Source of the DNA: Caulobacter segnis
GTDB taxonomy: Bacteria > Pseudomonadota > Alphaproteobacteria > Caulobacterales > Caulobacteraceae
Length of the DNA: 64,000 nucleotides
NCBI RefSeq assembly: GCF_019931575.1
Contig: NZ_CP082923.1
Coordinates: 372,001-436,000 of the forward strand
Reading direction: 5' to 3'
A model generated the notes under the pieces. That model saw nothing but the letters and a program-made list of their open reading frames with translations, ran no database searches and was not told the DNA's origin. The position numbers and the translations under genes were made by a program. Below, piece by piece: positions 29,157 through 37,821 of the stretch. Each line of letters opens with the position of its first letter. Position 1 is the stretch's first letter.

Positions 29157-29172
29157 CTATCGGAACCGATAG
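29157..29172. promoter_or_regulatory. LuxR-type operator, site A
   Basis: CTATCGGAACCGATAG is a perfect palindrome (7-bp arms around AA) in the gap between the divergent acyl-CoA dehydrogenase and LuxR genes. It is 64 bases from the dehydrogenase ATG, suited to activation, and 14 bases from the luxR ATG, suited to autorepression. Confidence 0.7.
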
Positions 29173-29186
29173 GGAAGGCGGTCTCC

Positions 29187-29933
29187 ATGTTGACCAAGGT
29201 CGATGACGGCGAGCGCCTGGCGCGGGTCACGGCCCTGGCCGAACGCGTGCGCGACCTGGGTCGTGAGATCGGCCTGCCCTATGTCGCGGCCAGCGAGGAC
29301 ATCTCCAGTCCCGAGCCGATGCTGGGCGCCGACGGCAAGCCCTTGGCCGAGACGACCTTCGAATGGCTGGACAGCTCGCTGCGCTACTGGCGCGACCGGG
29401 CCTTCGCCCTGCGGGCCCCGTTCATCCTGGCCGCCCGCTACACGGCCGAGCCGTTCTTCTTCCATCAGGGTCGGTTCTCCAGCTGGCGGCCGCTGCCGAG
29501 GCTGGAGACGATCGAGGTCGCCGTGGCGGCGGAGAGCTTCGGCGTGCAGTCGGCGATCATTGCTCCGACCTATCTGACCGGCGGCGTTATCGGCGCTGTG
29601 GTTTGGGCCTCGTCCGAGTCGTTGGCGGGCTTGCCGGCGATCTATGAAAAGCGCGCGGACGAGCTGCATGGGGCGGCGCTGCGGCTGGTCTCGGCCTATC
29701 GCGATGGCCGCGACGACGACGCCCCGCCAGTGCGACTGACCAAGCGCGAGATCCAGTGCCTGAAGTGGGCGGCGGCGGGCAAGACCGACGCCGACATCGC
29801 CCAGATCATCGGCATCGCCGGGCCGACCGTCCGCTTCCACGTCCAGAACGCGGCGCTGAAGCTGCGGGTGGCCGGCCGGGCCCAGGCGATCCATCGGGCG
29901 ACGGGCCTGGGCTATATCGGCGGGGCGCCTTAG
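29187..29933 (+). CDS. LuxR-family regulator with divergent ligand-binding domain (LuxR solo)
   Basis: 248 residues from ATG 29187, with AGGGAAGG just upstream. Residues about 60-165 look like an autoinducer-binding type domain (ESFGVQSAIIAPTYLTGGVIGAVVWAS), but the Trp/Tyr/Asp residues that bind acyl-homoserine lactone in TraR cannot be aligned with confidence. Residues 183-244 are a typical LuxR helix-turn-helix (LTKREIQCLKWAAAGKTDADIAQIIG ... TVRFHVQNAALKL). No luxI is nearby, so it is a solo that may read a plant, host or nutrient signal. Two shared palindromes point to the dehydrogenase, the TonB receptor and itself as targets. Confidence 0.88.
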   Translation: MLTKVDDGERLARVTALAERVRDLGREIGLPYVAASEDISSPEPMLGADGKPLAETTFEWLDSSLRYWRDRAFALRAPFILAARYTAEPFFFHQGRFSSWRPLPRLETIEVAVAAESFGVQSAIIAPTYLTGGVIGAVVWASSESLAGLPAIYEKRADELHGAALRLVSAYRDGRDDDAPPVRLTKREIQCLKWAAAGKTDADIAQIIGIAGPTVRFHVQNAALKLRVAGRAQAIHRATGLGYIGGAP

Positions 29934-29936
29934 CCC

Positions 29937-30569
29937 TCAGCACCCGTCCAGGTGAAACTTGATCAGCGCCCTGGCTGAGCGCGCCACCGCGCGGACCGGC
30001 CCGCCGGCGCCCAGGGTCACGCGTGAGCCCGACGCGCCTTCCATCAACAGCATCAGGGCGTCGGCCAGGTCGTCGTCCTTGGCGCCGGCGGCGCGGGTCA
30101 GGGCGTTGATCCGGCGGTACAGCTCTTTCTTGTAGTTGACCGAGACCACCTGGGCCGGGTGGTTCTCCTCGTGCAGCTCGATGGCGGCGTTCGACAGCGG
30201 GCAGCCCAGGACGTCGGCGTTGCAGGCCTTGGTCTCGAAGGCGTCGAAGATCGCTTCCAGCTGGGCGCGGGGTTCGGAGCAGCAGCAGGCCGTCACGCTT
30301 TCCCACCAAGCCCAGTACTCGCGCTCCTGCTCACGCAGGACCTCGGCCACCAGCTCGTCCTTGGACGGGAAGTTCCGATAGAGCGTCATCTTGGTGGCGT
30401 CGGCCTCGGCGGCGATGGTCTCGACGCCGACGGCCCGGATGCCATGCTGATAGAACAGCTCGCGGGCGGTCTCGAAGATCCGGTCACGCGCCGGACGCTT
30501 GGACGCGGGCGCGCACGCCGCTGCTTCCGCATCGCCCAGAACCCCGTCCCCAGAATTTCTTGTCGCCAT
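29937..30569 (-). CDS. Cysteine-rich TetR family regulator of the RND pump
   Basis: 210 residues: helix-turn-helix RIFETARELFYQHGIRAVGVETIAAEADATKMTLYRNFPSKDELV near the N-terminus, then a ligand domain. Seven cysteines stand out, including a CCC triplet (SVTACCCSEP) and a C-x6-C pair (KACNADVLGCPL), plus a C-terminal Cys. It is divergent from the efflux operon and two similar inverted repeats lie between them, so it is the likely repressor. The cysteines suggest reactive electrophiles or metals as inducers, which is inference. Confidence 0.88.
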   Translation of the reverse strand: MATRNSGDGVLGDAEAAACAPASKRPARDRIFETARELFYQHGIRAVGVETIAAEADATKMTLYRNFPSKDELVAEVLREQEREYWAWWESVTACCCSEPRAQLEAIFDAFETKACNADVLGCPLSNAAIELHEENHPAQVVSVNYKKELYRRINALTRAAGAKDDDLADALMLLMEGASGSRVTLGAGGPVRAVARSARALIKFHLDGC

Positions 30570-30596
30570 TTTGGCAGGCCTCTCCTTGACGTGGGA

Positions 30597-30644
30597 GTTA
30601 CCGGTCAGTATCTCTCCGCCGTAGCGATGATACCGAACGGTCTC
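30597..30644. promoter_or_regulatory. Two TetR-type operators upstream of the RND operon
   Basis: GATACCG AA CGGTCTC (30629-30644, one arm mismatch) and GTTACCG GT CAGTATC (30597-30612, two mismatches) share the TACCG-N2-CGGTA form seen in many TetR operators. Their centres are 32 bases apart, about three helical turns. Confidence 0.55.
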
Positions 30645-30739
30645 GTCACATCACTAAATCGTCCTTCCGGTCGCCCGGGTCAAGTAACAGCCCCTGCGAC
30701 ATTTCTTCTTCTTTAACCCCAAAAAAGGAGCGCGCGCCA

Positions 30740-30907
30740 ATGCCCCCGCAAACAAACGTTTACGACGCGACCTCCCAGGCCAAGCCGGCCAAGGGGTTGC
30801 TGGGTTTCTTCAAGTCCAGGGCCGAGCCCGTTCGCGACTGGACCACCGTCCGCACCCTCGGCCACACGCCCACCCGACGCGCCGCCCGGCGGCCCGTCTG
30901 GGAATGA
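30740..30907 (+). CDS. Small leader ORF of 55 codons upstream of the RND adaptor
   Basis: ATG 30740 is preceded by AAAAAAGGAG with nine bases spacing, the strongest ribosome binding site of the region. The product is basic, with MPPQTNVYDATSQ at the start, GLLGFFKSR in the middle and an Arg-rich end (TPTRRAARRPVWE). It has no signal or membrane helix. The stop at 30905 overlaps an ATG in the frame of the adaptor gene (ATGA), so its translation could control the adaptor, or an extended adaptor form. I do not recognise the peptide; it may be a regulatory leader or a small protein. Confidence 0.5.
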   Translation: MPPQTNVYDATSQAKPAKGLLGFFKSRAEPVRDWTTVRTLGHTPTRRAARRPVWE

Positions 30908-31002
30908 CAAGCCACTCGATGAGCCGCTCGGCGGCGCATCGGGAAACGACAAGAACAACCTTTTCCTCCTCCCCGCTTCACCGTCCGACAGGGCTTTCCC
31001 CC

Positions 31003-32184
31003 ATGCGTATTCAACCCGTCATCACGTCCTTCGCCGGCCTCGCCGCCGTCGCCGTGCTGGCCGCCTGCACGGCCCAGGCCAAGCAGGAAGCCGCCGCCGC
31101 GCCGCCGGTCCAGGTCACCGTCGCCGACGTCGCCTTCAAGTCGCTCCGCCAATGGGACGACTTCACCGGCCGCCTTGAGCCGGTCGACACCGTAGAGATC
31201 CGCCCGCGCGTCAGCGGCTACATTGACGGCGCGCAATTCGCGGAAGGCGCGCGCGTCTCCAAGGGCCAGGTGCTCTTCCAGATCGACCCGCGCCCCTACA
31301 AGGCCGAGGCCGATCGCGCCGCCGCCGAGGTGGCCCGCGCCAAGGCCCAGCTGGACCTGGCCAGCATCAACCGCCAGCGCGGCGAGCGCCTGCTGGAACA
31401 GAACGCCCTGGCTCGCAGCGAATTCGACCGTCTGGCGTCGGAAGAGCGCGCCGCCCAGGCCAATGTCTCGGCGGCCCAAGCGGCCTACCAGACCGCTCGC
31501 CTGAACCTGGACTGGACCCGCGTGACCTCGCCGATCGACGGCCGGGTCTCCAAGACCATCATCACGCGCGGCAACCTGGTCACCCAGGCCAGCCTGCTGA
31601 CGACCGTGGTGTCCGACACCCCGATCTACGCCGAGTTCAACGCCGACGAGCAGACCTTCCTGAAGTACGCCGCCGCCGAACGCGGCAAGAACGGGCCGGT
31701 CTACATGGGCCTGATGACCGAGGACGGTTATCCGCACGTCGGCAAGCTGTCCTTTATCGACAACGCCCTGGACGCCAAGAGCGGCACGATCAACGGCCGG
31801 GCGATCTTCGCCAACGCCGACGGCCGCTTCACGCCGGGCCTGTTCGCCCGCATCCGTCTGGTCAGCGCCGAGACCCAGACCGTGGCCCTGGCCCCCGACC
31901 GCGCCATCGCGACCGACCTGGGCAAGCGCTACGTCGTGGTGGTGAACGGCTCGAACAAGGCCGAGTACCGTCCGGTCGAGGTCGGTCCGCTGGCCGGCAA
32001 TCTGCGCATCATCCGCCAGGGCCTCAAGCCGGGCGACCGCGTGGTCGTCGGCGGCCTGCAGAAGGTCAAGCCGGGCGACACCGTCGCGCCGGTCAAGGTC
32101 AAGACCGACCTGGCCGGGCTCTCGCAGCTGGAGGCCGGCGGCCTGCCGTTCGTCCAACCCGCCCGGTCGTCAGGCCAGAACTAA
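31003..32184 (+). CDS. RND efflux periplasmic adaptor (AcrA-like lipoprotein)
   Basis: 393 residues from ATG 31003. The lipobox LAAC with Cys22 follows a hydrophobic signal, anchoring the protein to the inner membrane. The adaptor order is visible: PVDTVEIRPRVSGYIDG (lipoyl half), a helical hairpin AEADRAAAEVARAKAQLDLASINRQRGERL, the return half RVTSPIDGRVSKTIITRGNLV, and beta-barrel/membrane-proximal parts. It links the RND pump to the NodT-like channel. An earlier in-frame ATG at 30904 would bury the signal and is rejected, though it overlaps the leader ORF stop. Confidence 0.93.
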   Translation: MRIQPVITSFAGLAAVAVLAACTAQAKQEAAAAPPVQVTVADVAFKSLRQWDDFTGRLEPVDTVEIRPRVSGYIDGAQFAEGARVSKGQVLFQIDPRPYKAEADRAAAEVARAKAQLDLASINRQRGERLLEQNALARSEFDRLASEERAAQANVSAAQAAYQTARLNLDWTRVTSPIDGRVSKTIITRGNLVTQASLLTTVVSDTPIYAEFNADEQTFLKYAAAERGKNGPVYMGLMTEDGYPHVGKLSFIDNALDAKSGTINGRAIFANADGRFTPGLFARIRLVSAETQTVALAPDRAIATDLGKRYVVVVNGSNKAEYRPVEVGPLAGNLRIIRQGLKPGDRVVVGGLQKVKPGDTVAPVKVKTDLAGLSQLEAGGLPFVQPARSSGQN

Positions 32185-32194
32185 CTGAAGCGTG

Positions 32195-32229
32195 CGCCCG
32201 GCTCGCCTGTTCGAGCCGGGCGTCTTTTT
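32195..32229 (+). terminator. Intrinsic terminator between adaptor and RND pump genes
   Basis: CGCCCGGCTCG and CGAGCCGGGCG form an 11-bp perfect stem with a 6-base loop, followed by TCTTTTT. It lies 10 bases after the adaptor stop and 113 bases before the pump ATG, so it should attenuate expression of the pump and outer membrane genes. Confidence 0.85.
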
Positions 32230-32341
32230 CGGGTTTCGGAGGTCCCTGTCGCCCGCCGTCTGGCGGGGGAGGGGCCGACCGCGCCCGGTGCGTACGCGTA
32301 TCCGCTCCTCCCCCAAGTTCGCCCGCTGAAGGCGCTCCGCC

Positions 32342-35300
32342 ATGAATTTCTCGAAGTTCTTCGTGAACCGACCGCGCTTCGCGGCCGTGCTCTCCATCAT
32401 CATCTTCATCGCCGGCCTGGTCTCGTTGCCGAACCTGCCGATCAGCGAATATCCCGAGGTCGTGCCGCCCACCGTCGTGGTGCGCGCGGCCTATCCCGGC
32501 GCCAACCCGTCCGTCATCGGCGAGACGGTGGCCGCGCCGTTGGAGCAAGCCATCAACGGCGTCGAGGGGATGATCTACCAGTCGTCCCAGTCGGCGTCCG
32601 ACGGGGCGATGATCCTGACCGTCACCTTCGCGCTCGGCACCGACCTGGATAAGGCCCAGGTCCAGGTGCAGAACCGGGTGGCCCAGGCCCTGCCCAAGCT
32701 GCCGCAGGAGGTCCAGCGCATCGGCGTGACGACCAACAAGGCCTCGCCCGACCTGACCCTGGTCGTGCACATGATCTCGCCGAACAACCGCTACGACATG
32801 CTCTATCTGAGCAACTACGCTCAGCTCAACGTGCGTGACCGGCTGAAGCGGATCGACGGCGTCGGCGACGTGCAGATCTTCGGCGCGGGCGCCTACTCGA
32901 TGCGCGTGTGGCTGGATCCGGAAAAGCTGGCCGCCCTGTCGATGACCGCGGGCGATGTGGTCAACGCCCTGCGCGAGCAGAACGTCCAGGTCGCCGCCGG
33001 CCAGCTGGGCGCCCCGCCCAACGCCGGCTCGGGCGCCGAATTCCAGCTGTCGGTCAATGCGCCCGGCCGCCTGACGGACGAGGAGCAGTTCCGCAACGTG
33101 ATCGTCCGCTCGGGCGAGGACGGCCAGATCACCCGCCTGGGCGACGTGGCCCGCGTGGAGCTGGGCGCCGACAACTACGCCCTGCGCAGCCTGCTCGACA
33201 ACAAGTCGGCCGTCGCCATGCCGGTGTTCCAGCGCCCGGGCTCCAACGCCCTGGAGATGGCCGCCGAGGTCAAGAAGACCATGAAGGAACTCAAGAAGGA
33301 GTTCCCCGAGGGCGTCGACTACGAGATCATCTACGACACCACGGCCTTCGTGCAGGAAAGCATCGACTCGGTGGTCCACACCCTGATCGAGGCGATCATC
33401 CTGGTCGTGCTGGTGGTGGTGCTGTTCCTGCAGGGCTGGCGCGCCTCGATCATCCCGCTGATCGCCGTGCCCGTCTCGCTGGTCGGCACCTTCGCGATCC
33501 TCCTGATGCTGGGCTTTGGCCTCAACGCTCTGACGTTGTTCGGCCTGGTGCTGGCCATCGGCATCGTCGTCGACGACGCCATCGTCGTGGTCGAGAACGT
33601 CGAGCGCAACATCACCAACGGCCTCGAGCCAGCCGCCGCTACCCGCAAGGCCATGACCGAGGTCACGGGGCCGATCATCTCCACGGCCCTGGTGCTGTGC
33701 GCGGTGTTCATCCCGACCGCCTTCATCAGCGGCCTGTCGGGCCAGTTCTACCGCCAGTTCGCGCTGACCATCGCCATCTCGACGGTGATCTCGGCCATCA
33801 ACTCCCTGACCCTGTCGCCGGCCCTGGCCGCGGTGCTCCTGAAGTCGCATGACGCGCCCAAGGACCGCTTCCAGAAGCTGATCGACGCCGCGCTGAGCTG
33901 GCTGTTCAACCCGTTCAACCGCTTCTTCGCCAAGGCCTCGAACGGCTATGTCGCCGGCGTCGCCAAGACCCTGGGCCGCTCCTCGGCGGCCCTGGCCCTC
34001 TACGGCGGCCTGCTGATCCTGACGGTGTTCGCCTTCTCGCGCACGCCGGGCGGCTTCGTGCCGCAGCAGGACAAGGCCTATGTCGTGGCCGTCGTCCAGC
34101 TGCCCGACGCGGCCTCGCTGGACCGGACCGAGGCGGTGATCCGCCAGATGGGCGACATCGCCATGAAGACCCCGGGCATCAAGCACTCGGTGGCCTTCCC
34201 CGGCCTGTCGGCCAACGGCTTCATCAACAGCCCCAACTCCGGCGCGGTGTTCTTCCCGCTGGACGACTTCAAGAACCGGCGCGGCCATGAGCTGTCCGCC
34301 AACGCCATCGTCGGGGAGCTGAACCAGAAGTTCGGGGCCATCGCCGACGCGCAGATCGCGGTCTTCCCGCCGCCGTCCGTGCAGGGCCTGGGCACCATCG
34401 GCGGCTTCCGGATGCAGATCGTCGACAAGGCCGGCATGGGCTCGGAAGAGCTGTACAAGGCCACCCAGAACGTCATCGCCAAGGCCCAGAAGGACCCGGC
34501 CCTGGCGGGGATCTTCTCCAGCTATCAAGTGAGCGTGCCGAAGATCCAGGCCGACATCGATCGTGAGAAGGCGCGGGCCCAGGGCGTGTCCCTGACCGAC
34601 CTCTTCGAGACGATGCAGGTCTATCTGGGCTCGCTGTACGTCAACGACTTCAACCGCTTCGGCCACACCTACCAGGTCAACGTCCAGGCCGATCAGAGCT
34701 TCCGCCTGCAACCCGAGCAGATGCTGCGCCTGCAGACCCGCAACGGCCAGGGGCAGATGATCCCGCTGGGCGCCTTCGTCTCCTTCAAGGAGGCCACGGG
34801 TCCCGACCGCGAGAGCCACTACAACGGTTACCTGACCGCCGAGATCAACGGCGGCCCGGCGCCCGGCTTCTCGACCGGCCAGGCCCAGAAGGCTCTTGAG
34901 GATATCGTCAAGTCCGAGCTGCCCAACGGCATGGGCTACGAGTGGACCGAGCTGACCTACCAGCAGATCCTGGCGGGCAACACGGCGATCTTCATCTTCC
35001 CGCTCTGCGTGCTGCTGGCCTTCCTGGTGCTGGTCGCCCAGTACGAGAGCTGGAGCCTGCCGCTGGTCGTCATCCTGATCGTCCCGATGACCCTGCTGTC
35101 GGCCCTGGCCGGCGTCTGGATCAGCCATGGCGACAACAACATCTTCACCCAGATCGGCCTGATCGTGCTGGTGGGGCTGGCGTGCAAGAACGCCATCCTG
35201 ATCGTGGAGTTCGCCAAGGAGCGCGAGGAGCACGGCGACAGCCCGCTCCAGGCGGTCCTGGAGGCCTGCCGCCTGCGCCTGCGTCCGATCCTGATGACCT

Positions 35301-35518
35301 CGATCGCCTTCATCATGGGGGTCTACCCCCTGGTGGTGTCGCACGGGGCCGGGGCCGAGATGCGCAAGGCCATGGGCGTGGCGGTGTTCTCGGGGATGCT
35401 GGGCGTGACCCTGTTCGGCCTGATCCTGACCCCTGTCTTCTACTACGTCATCCGCCGCTCCACGGCCCGCAAGGCCGCGAAGAAGGCGGAGCTGACCTCG
35501 CCCGTGGAGGCGCACTAA
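32342..35518 (+). CDS. RND efflux transporter (HAE1/AcrB type)
   Basis: 1058 residues with the AcrB topology: TM1, a large periplasmic porter domain, TM2-6, a second periplasmic domain, TM8-12. The N-terminus FFVNRPRFAAVLSIIIFIAGL and the TM4 motif GIVVDDAIVVVENVERN, with the two Asp of the proton relay, are canonical; PTAFISGLSGQFYRQFALTIAIS and the C-terminal GLACKNAILIVEFAKE also match. It exports hydrophobic drugs or detergents by proton antiport. The stop is directly followed by the ATG of the channel gene. The separate terminator upstream is unusual for such an operon. Confidence 0.96.
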   Translation: MNFSKFFVNRPRFAAVLSIIIFIAGLVSLPNLPISEYPEVVPPTVVVRAAYPGANPSVIGETVAAPLEQAINGVEGMIYQSSQSASDGAMILTVTFALGTDLDKAQVQVQNRVAQALPKLPQEVQRIGVTTNKASPDLTLVVHMISPNNRYDMLYLSNYAQLNVRDRLKRIDGVGDVQIFGAGAYSMRVWLDPEKLAALSMTAGDVVNALREQNVQVAAGQLGAPPNAGSGAEFQLSVNAPGRLTDEEQFRNVIVRSGEDGQITRLGDVARVELGADNYALRSLLDNKSAVAMPVFQRPGSNALEMAAEVKKTMKELKKEFPEGVDYEIIYDTTAFVQESIDSVVHTLIEAIILVVLVVVLFLQGWRASIIPLIAVPVSLVGTFAILLMLGFGLNALTLFGLVLAIGIVVDDAIVVVENVERNITNGLEPAAATRKAMTEVTGPIISTALVLCAVFIPTAFISGLSGQFYRQFALTIAISTVISAINSLTLSPALAAVLLKSHDAPKDRFQKLIDAALSWLFNPFNRFFAKASNGYVAGVAKTLGRSSAALALYGGLLILTVFAFSRTPGGFVPQQDKAYVVAVVQLPDAASLDRTEAVIRQMGDIAMKTPGIKHSVAFPGLSANGFINSPNSGAVFFPLDDFKNRRGHELSANAIVGELNQKFGAIADAQIAVFPPPSVQGLGTIGGFRMQIVDKAGMGSEELYKATQNVIAKAQKDPALAGIFSSYQVSVPKIQADIDREKARAQGVSLTDLFETMQVYLGSLYVNDFNRFGHTYQVNVQADQSFRLQPEQMLRLQTRNGQGQMIPLGAFVSFKEATGPDRESHYNGYLTAEINGGPAPGFSTGQAQKALEDIVKSELPNGMGYEWTELTYQQILAGNTAIFIFPLCVLLAFLVLVAQYESWSLPLVVILIVPMTLLSALAGVWISHGDNNIFTQIGLIVLVGLACKNAILIVEFAKEREEHGDSPLQAVLEACRLRLRPILMTSIAFIMGVYPLVVSHGAGAEMRKAMGVAVFSGMLGVTLFGLILTPVFYYVIRRSTARKAAKKAELTSPVEAH

Positions 35519-36928
35519 ATGTCTGTCCTCGCTAACACCCTACGCGCCGCGCTGATCGCCGGCGTCTCCCTGACGGCCGCCGCCTGCGCGGTGGGCCCGA
35601 ACTACAAGGCGCCGGCGACCCCGCCGGCGGCCTTCCAGAACGCCGACCCGGCCGTCTTCACCGCCGCCAATCCCGAGGCGGAGTGGTGGAAGGCGTTCGG
35701 CGATCCGGTCCTCGACCAGCTGGTCGGCCAGGCCCTGTCGGCGAACCTCGACCTGAAGATCGCCGTCGCTCGCGTCGGCGAGGCCCGGGCCCTGTTCACC
35801 GAACAGAAGCTGGACCTGCTGCCGCACGTCACGGCGGACGGGACCTACGCCAAGAGCAAGCAGCAGCAGCCGGGCGTCACGACCGAGCGCGTCGAGGGCC
35901 AGAGCTACCAGGCCGGCTTCGACGCCGGCTGGGAGATCGACCTCTTCGGTCGCGTCCGTCGCGGCGTCGAGGCGGCCGGGGCGGAAGCCGGCGCGGCCCA
36001 GGCCGAGCTGCGCGACGCCCAGGTCACGGTCGCGGCCGAGGTGGCGCGCAACTATCTGGAACTGCGCGGCGCCCAGGCCCGCCTCAAGGTCGCCACCCGC
36101 AACCTCGAGACCCAGCGCGAGACCCTGCGCCTGACCAAGGTGCGGTTCGACGCCGGGGCCGGCAGCCCGATCGACGTGGCGTCCGCCCAAGCCCGCCTCA
36201 ACGCCACCGAGGCGGCGATCCCGGGCCTGATCACGGCCGAGAAGCGCGCCAACCATCGTCTGGCGGTGCTGACCGGCCAGCGGCCCGGCGCGCTGGACGC
36301 GCTCCTGGTTCAGCGCGAGGCGGACGTCCGTCCGTTGGTCACCGCCCTGCCGATCGGCGAGGCCGGCGATCTGCTGCGCCGCCGTCCGGACGTGCAGGCG
36401 GCCGAGCGTCGCCTGGCGGCCTCGACCGCTCGGGTGGGGGTGGCCACGGCCGACCTCTTCCCGCGCGTGTCGGTGACCGGCTTCGTCGGCTTCCTGTCAG
36501 GGACCTCGGCGGGCTTCGGCAACGCCGCCAGCCAGGCCTGGTCGGTGGCCCCCACCGTCAGCTGGCCGGCTCTGGACCTGGGCAGCGCCCATGCCCGCCT
36601 GCGGGCGGCCAAGGCCCGCGACGACGCCGCGCTGGCCAACTACGACCAGACGGTGCTGCGCGCGCTGGAGGACCTGGAGAACGCGCTCGTCTCCTATCGC
36701 CAGCAGCAGGCCCAGCTGAAGAGCCTGACCGACCAGGCGGCGGCCTCGCGCCGCGCGGCCGAGCTGGCCCGCATCCAGTACAAGGAAGGCGGCATCGACT
36801 TCCTGGTGCTGCTGGACGCCGAACGCACCCTGCTGGCCGCGGAGGACGCGCTCAGCGTCGCCGAGACCGGCGTCAACACCGACGTCGTGGCGATCTACAA
36901 GGCGCTGGGCGGCGGCTGGAAGGCTTGA
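35519..36928 (+). CDS. NodT-like outer membrane efflux channel lipoprotein
   Basis: 469 residues with a lipoprotein signal (lipobox TAAAC, Cys23 followed by AVGPNYKAP, the typical NodT/OprM start). Two TolC-like repeats are seen in the helical periplasmic tunnel (LDLKIAVARVGEARALFTEQ; ARLNATEAAIPGLITAEKRANHRLAVLTG; the NodT-typical GEAGDLLRRRPDVQAAERRLAA). It forms a trimeric exit duct for the pump. The ATG abuts the pump stop without a gap. Confidence 0.95.
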   Translation: MSVLANTLRAALIAGVSLTAAACAVGPNYKAPATPPAAFQNADPAVFTAANPEAEWWKAFGDPVLDQLVGQALSANLDLKIAVARVGEARALFTEQKLDLLPHVTADGTYAKSKQQQPGVTTERVEGQSYQAGFDAGWEIDLFGRVRRGVEAAGAEAGAAQAELRDAQVTVAAEVARNYLELRGAQARLKVATRNLETQRETLRLTKVRFDAGAGSPIDVASAQARLNATEAAIPGLITAEKRANHRLAVLTGQRPGALDALLVQREADVRPLVTALPIGEAGDLLRRRPDVQAAERRLAASTARVGVATADLFPRVSVTGFVGFLSGTSAGFGNAASQAWSVAPTVSWPALDLGSAHARLRAAKARDDAALANYDQTVLRALEDLENALVSYRQQQAQLKSLTDQAAASRRAAELARIQYKEGGIDFLVLLDAERTLLAAEDALSVAETGVNTDVVAIYKALGGGWKA

Positions 36929-36932
36929 GCCC

Positions 36933-37748
36933 TCAGAACCAGCCCGCCTCGCGCAACGCCTTGGCGTAGGCGCGGCTGACTGGCGCCTCGACGCTCCCCT
37001 TGAGCGTCAGGGTCGCCCGGCCGTCGCCGCGCTTGGCGTCCTCGACCGCCGCCCTGGCGACCCACCAGGAGCGGTGGGTCTGGGCGCCCTCGATGCCTTC
37101 CAGCTCTGCGATGGCGTCGGACAGGCGCATCAGGATCAGGTCCTGGCCGCGCGAGGTGTGCAGGCGCAGATAGTGGTCCTCGGCCTCGACGGCGAACAGC
37201 TCGGCGCCCCGCAGCCTGGGGGGCAGGCGATCCAGGAAGCGCGGGGCCGGCGCGCCGGCCGGGGCCGCGTGGGTCTCGGGCGGCCGCCGCTGGACCAGAA
37301 AGTTCAGGCCCGTCATCGCGGCGGTGACGATGAACACGGGTCCCAGATAGACGGGCAGGGCGGCCAGGCGCGGCGCCCCGTGGAACGCCAGCTCGCTGAC
37401 CAGCCAGACCACCACCGTGAAGGGTAGGGTGACGCCCACCACCGTCAGGGAGCCGTAGAGCCAAGGGCGCTCGTCCGCGCGGCCCTCGCGGCCGATCAGC
37501 TGGCTGACAATCGTGCCGACGACGGTCCCCGCCAGGCACAGGCCCACCCAGTAGGCCAGCCGCACGATGATCGGCCCCTCGCCGCTGCCGAACGCGCCGA
37601 TCAGCGCCAGGAACACGCCCGCCACCGCCGACACCAGAAATCCGCGCAGCGCTTCGCGCGAGGTGATGGCCGTTCGCGAAGCGTGAACGGCGCCGGCCAG
37701 CCGTTTGCGAAACGAAGCCGGCGACTGGCGCAACGACGATTGAGACAC
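36933..37748 (-). CDS. Membrane-bound LytTR-domain transcriptional regulator
   Basis: About 271 residues if GTG 37748 is the start; no ATG lies near and the open frame runs on to 38162 through the divergent operon, so the start is uncertain. The N-terminal half has four hydrophobic segments (FLVSAVAGVFLALIGAFG, LAYWVGLCLAGTVVGTIV, LTVVGVTLPFTVVVWLVS, LPVYLGPVFIVTAAMTGL). The C-terminal half is a LytTR DNA-binding domain (LFAVEAEDHYLRLHTSRGQDLILMRLSDAI ... THRSWWVARAAV). Such proteins sense signals at the inner membrane without a kinase. It is divergent from the DUF2306-DUF2141-oxygenase genes and is their probable regulator. Confidence 0.85.
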   Translation of the reverse strand: MSQSSLRQSPASFRKRLAGAVHASRTAITSREALRGFLVSAVAGVFLALIGAFGSGEGPIIVRLAYWVGLCLAGTVVGTIVSQLIGREGRADERPWLYGSLTVVGVTLPFTVVVWLVSELAFHGAPRLAALPVYLGPVFIVTAAMTGLNFLVQRRPPETHAAPAGAPAPRFLDRLPPRLRGAELFAVEAEDHYLRLHTSRGQDLILMRLSDAIAELEGIEGAQTHRSWWVARAAVEDAKRGDGRATLTLKGSVEAPVSRAYAKALREAGWF

Positions 37749-37821
37749 GGACCCGCCCACTCCACTCAGGTTCTCGACGGCGAGGCGATCGGACGCCCCG
37801 CCACGACCGGGAGTGCAGACA

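Noticed and set aside
30904-31002. Earlier ATG for the RND adaptor, overlapping the leader ORF stop
   Set aside because: It would add 33 residues before a clear lipoprotein signal with lipobox at Cys22 of the shorter form. Kept only as a possible coupling point.
32099-35515. Open frame of 1138 codons on the minus strand
   Set aside because: It is antisense to the RND pump and shows the same low-complexity His/Gln/Asp-rich composition with no recognisable motif.
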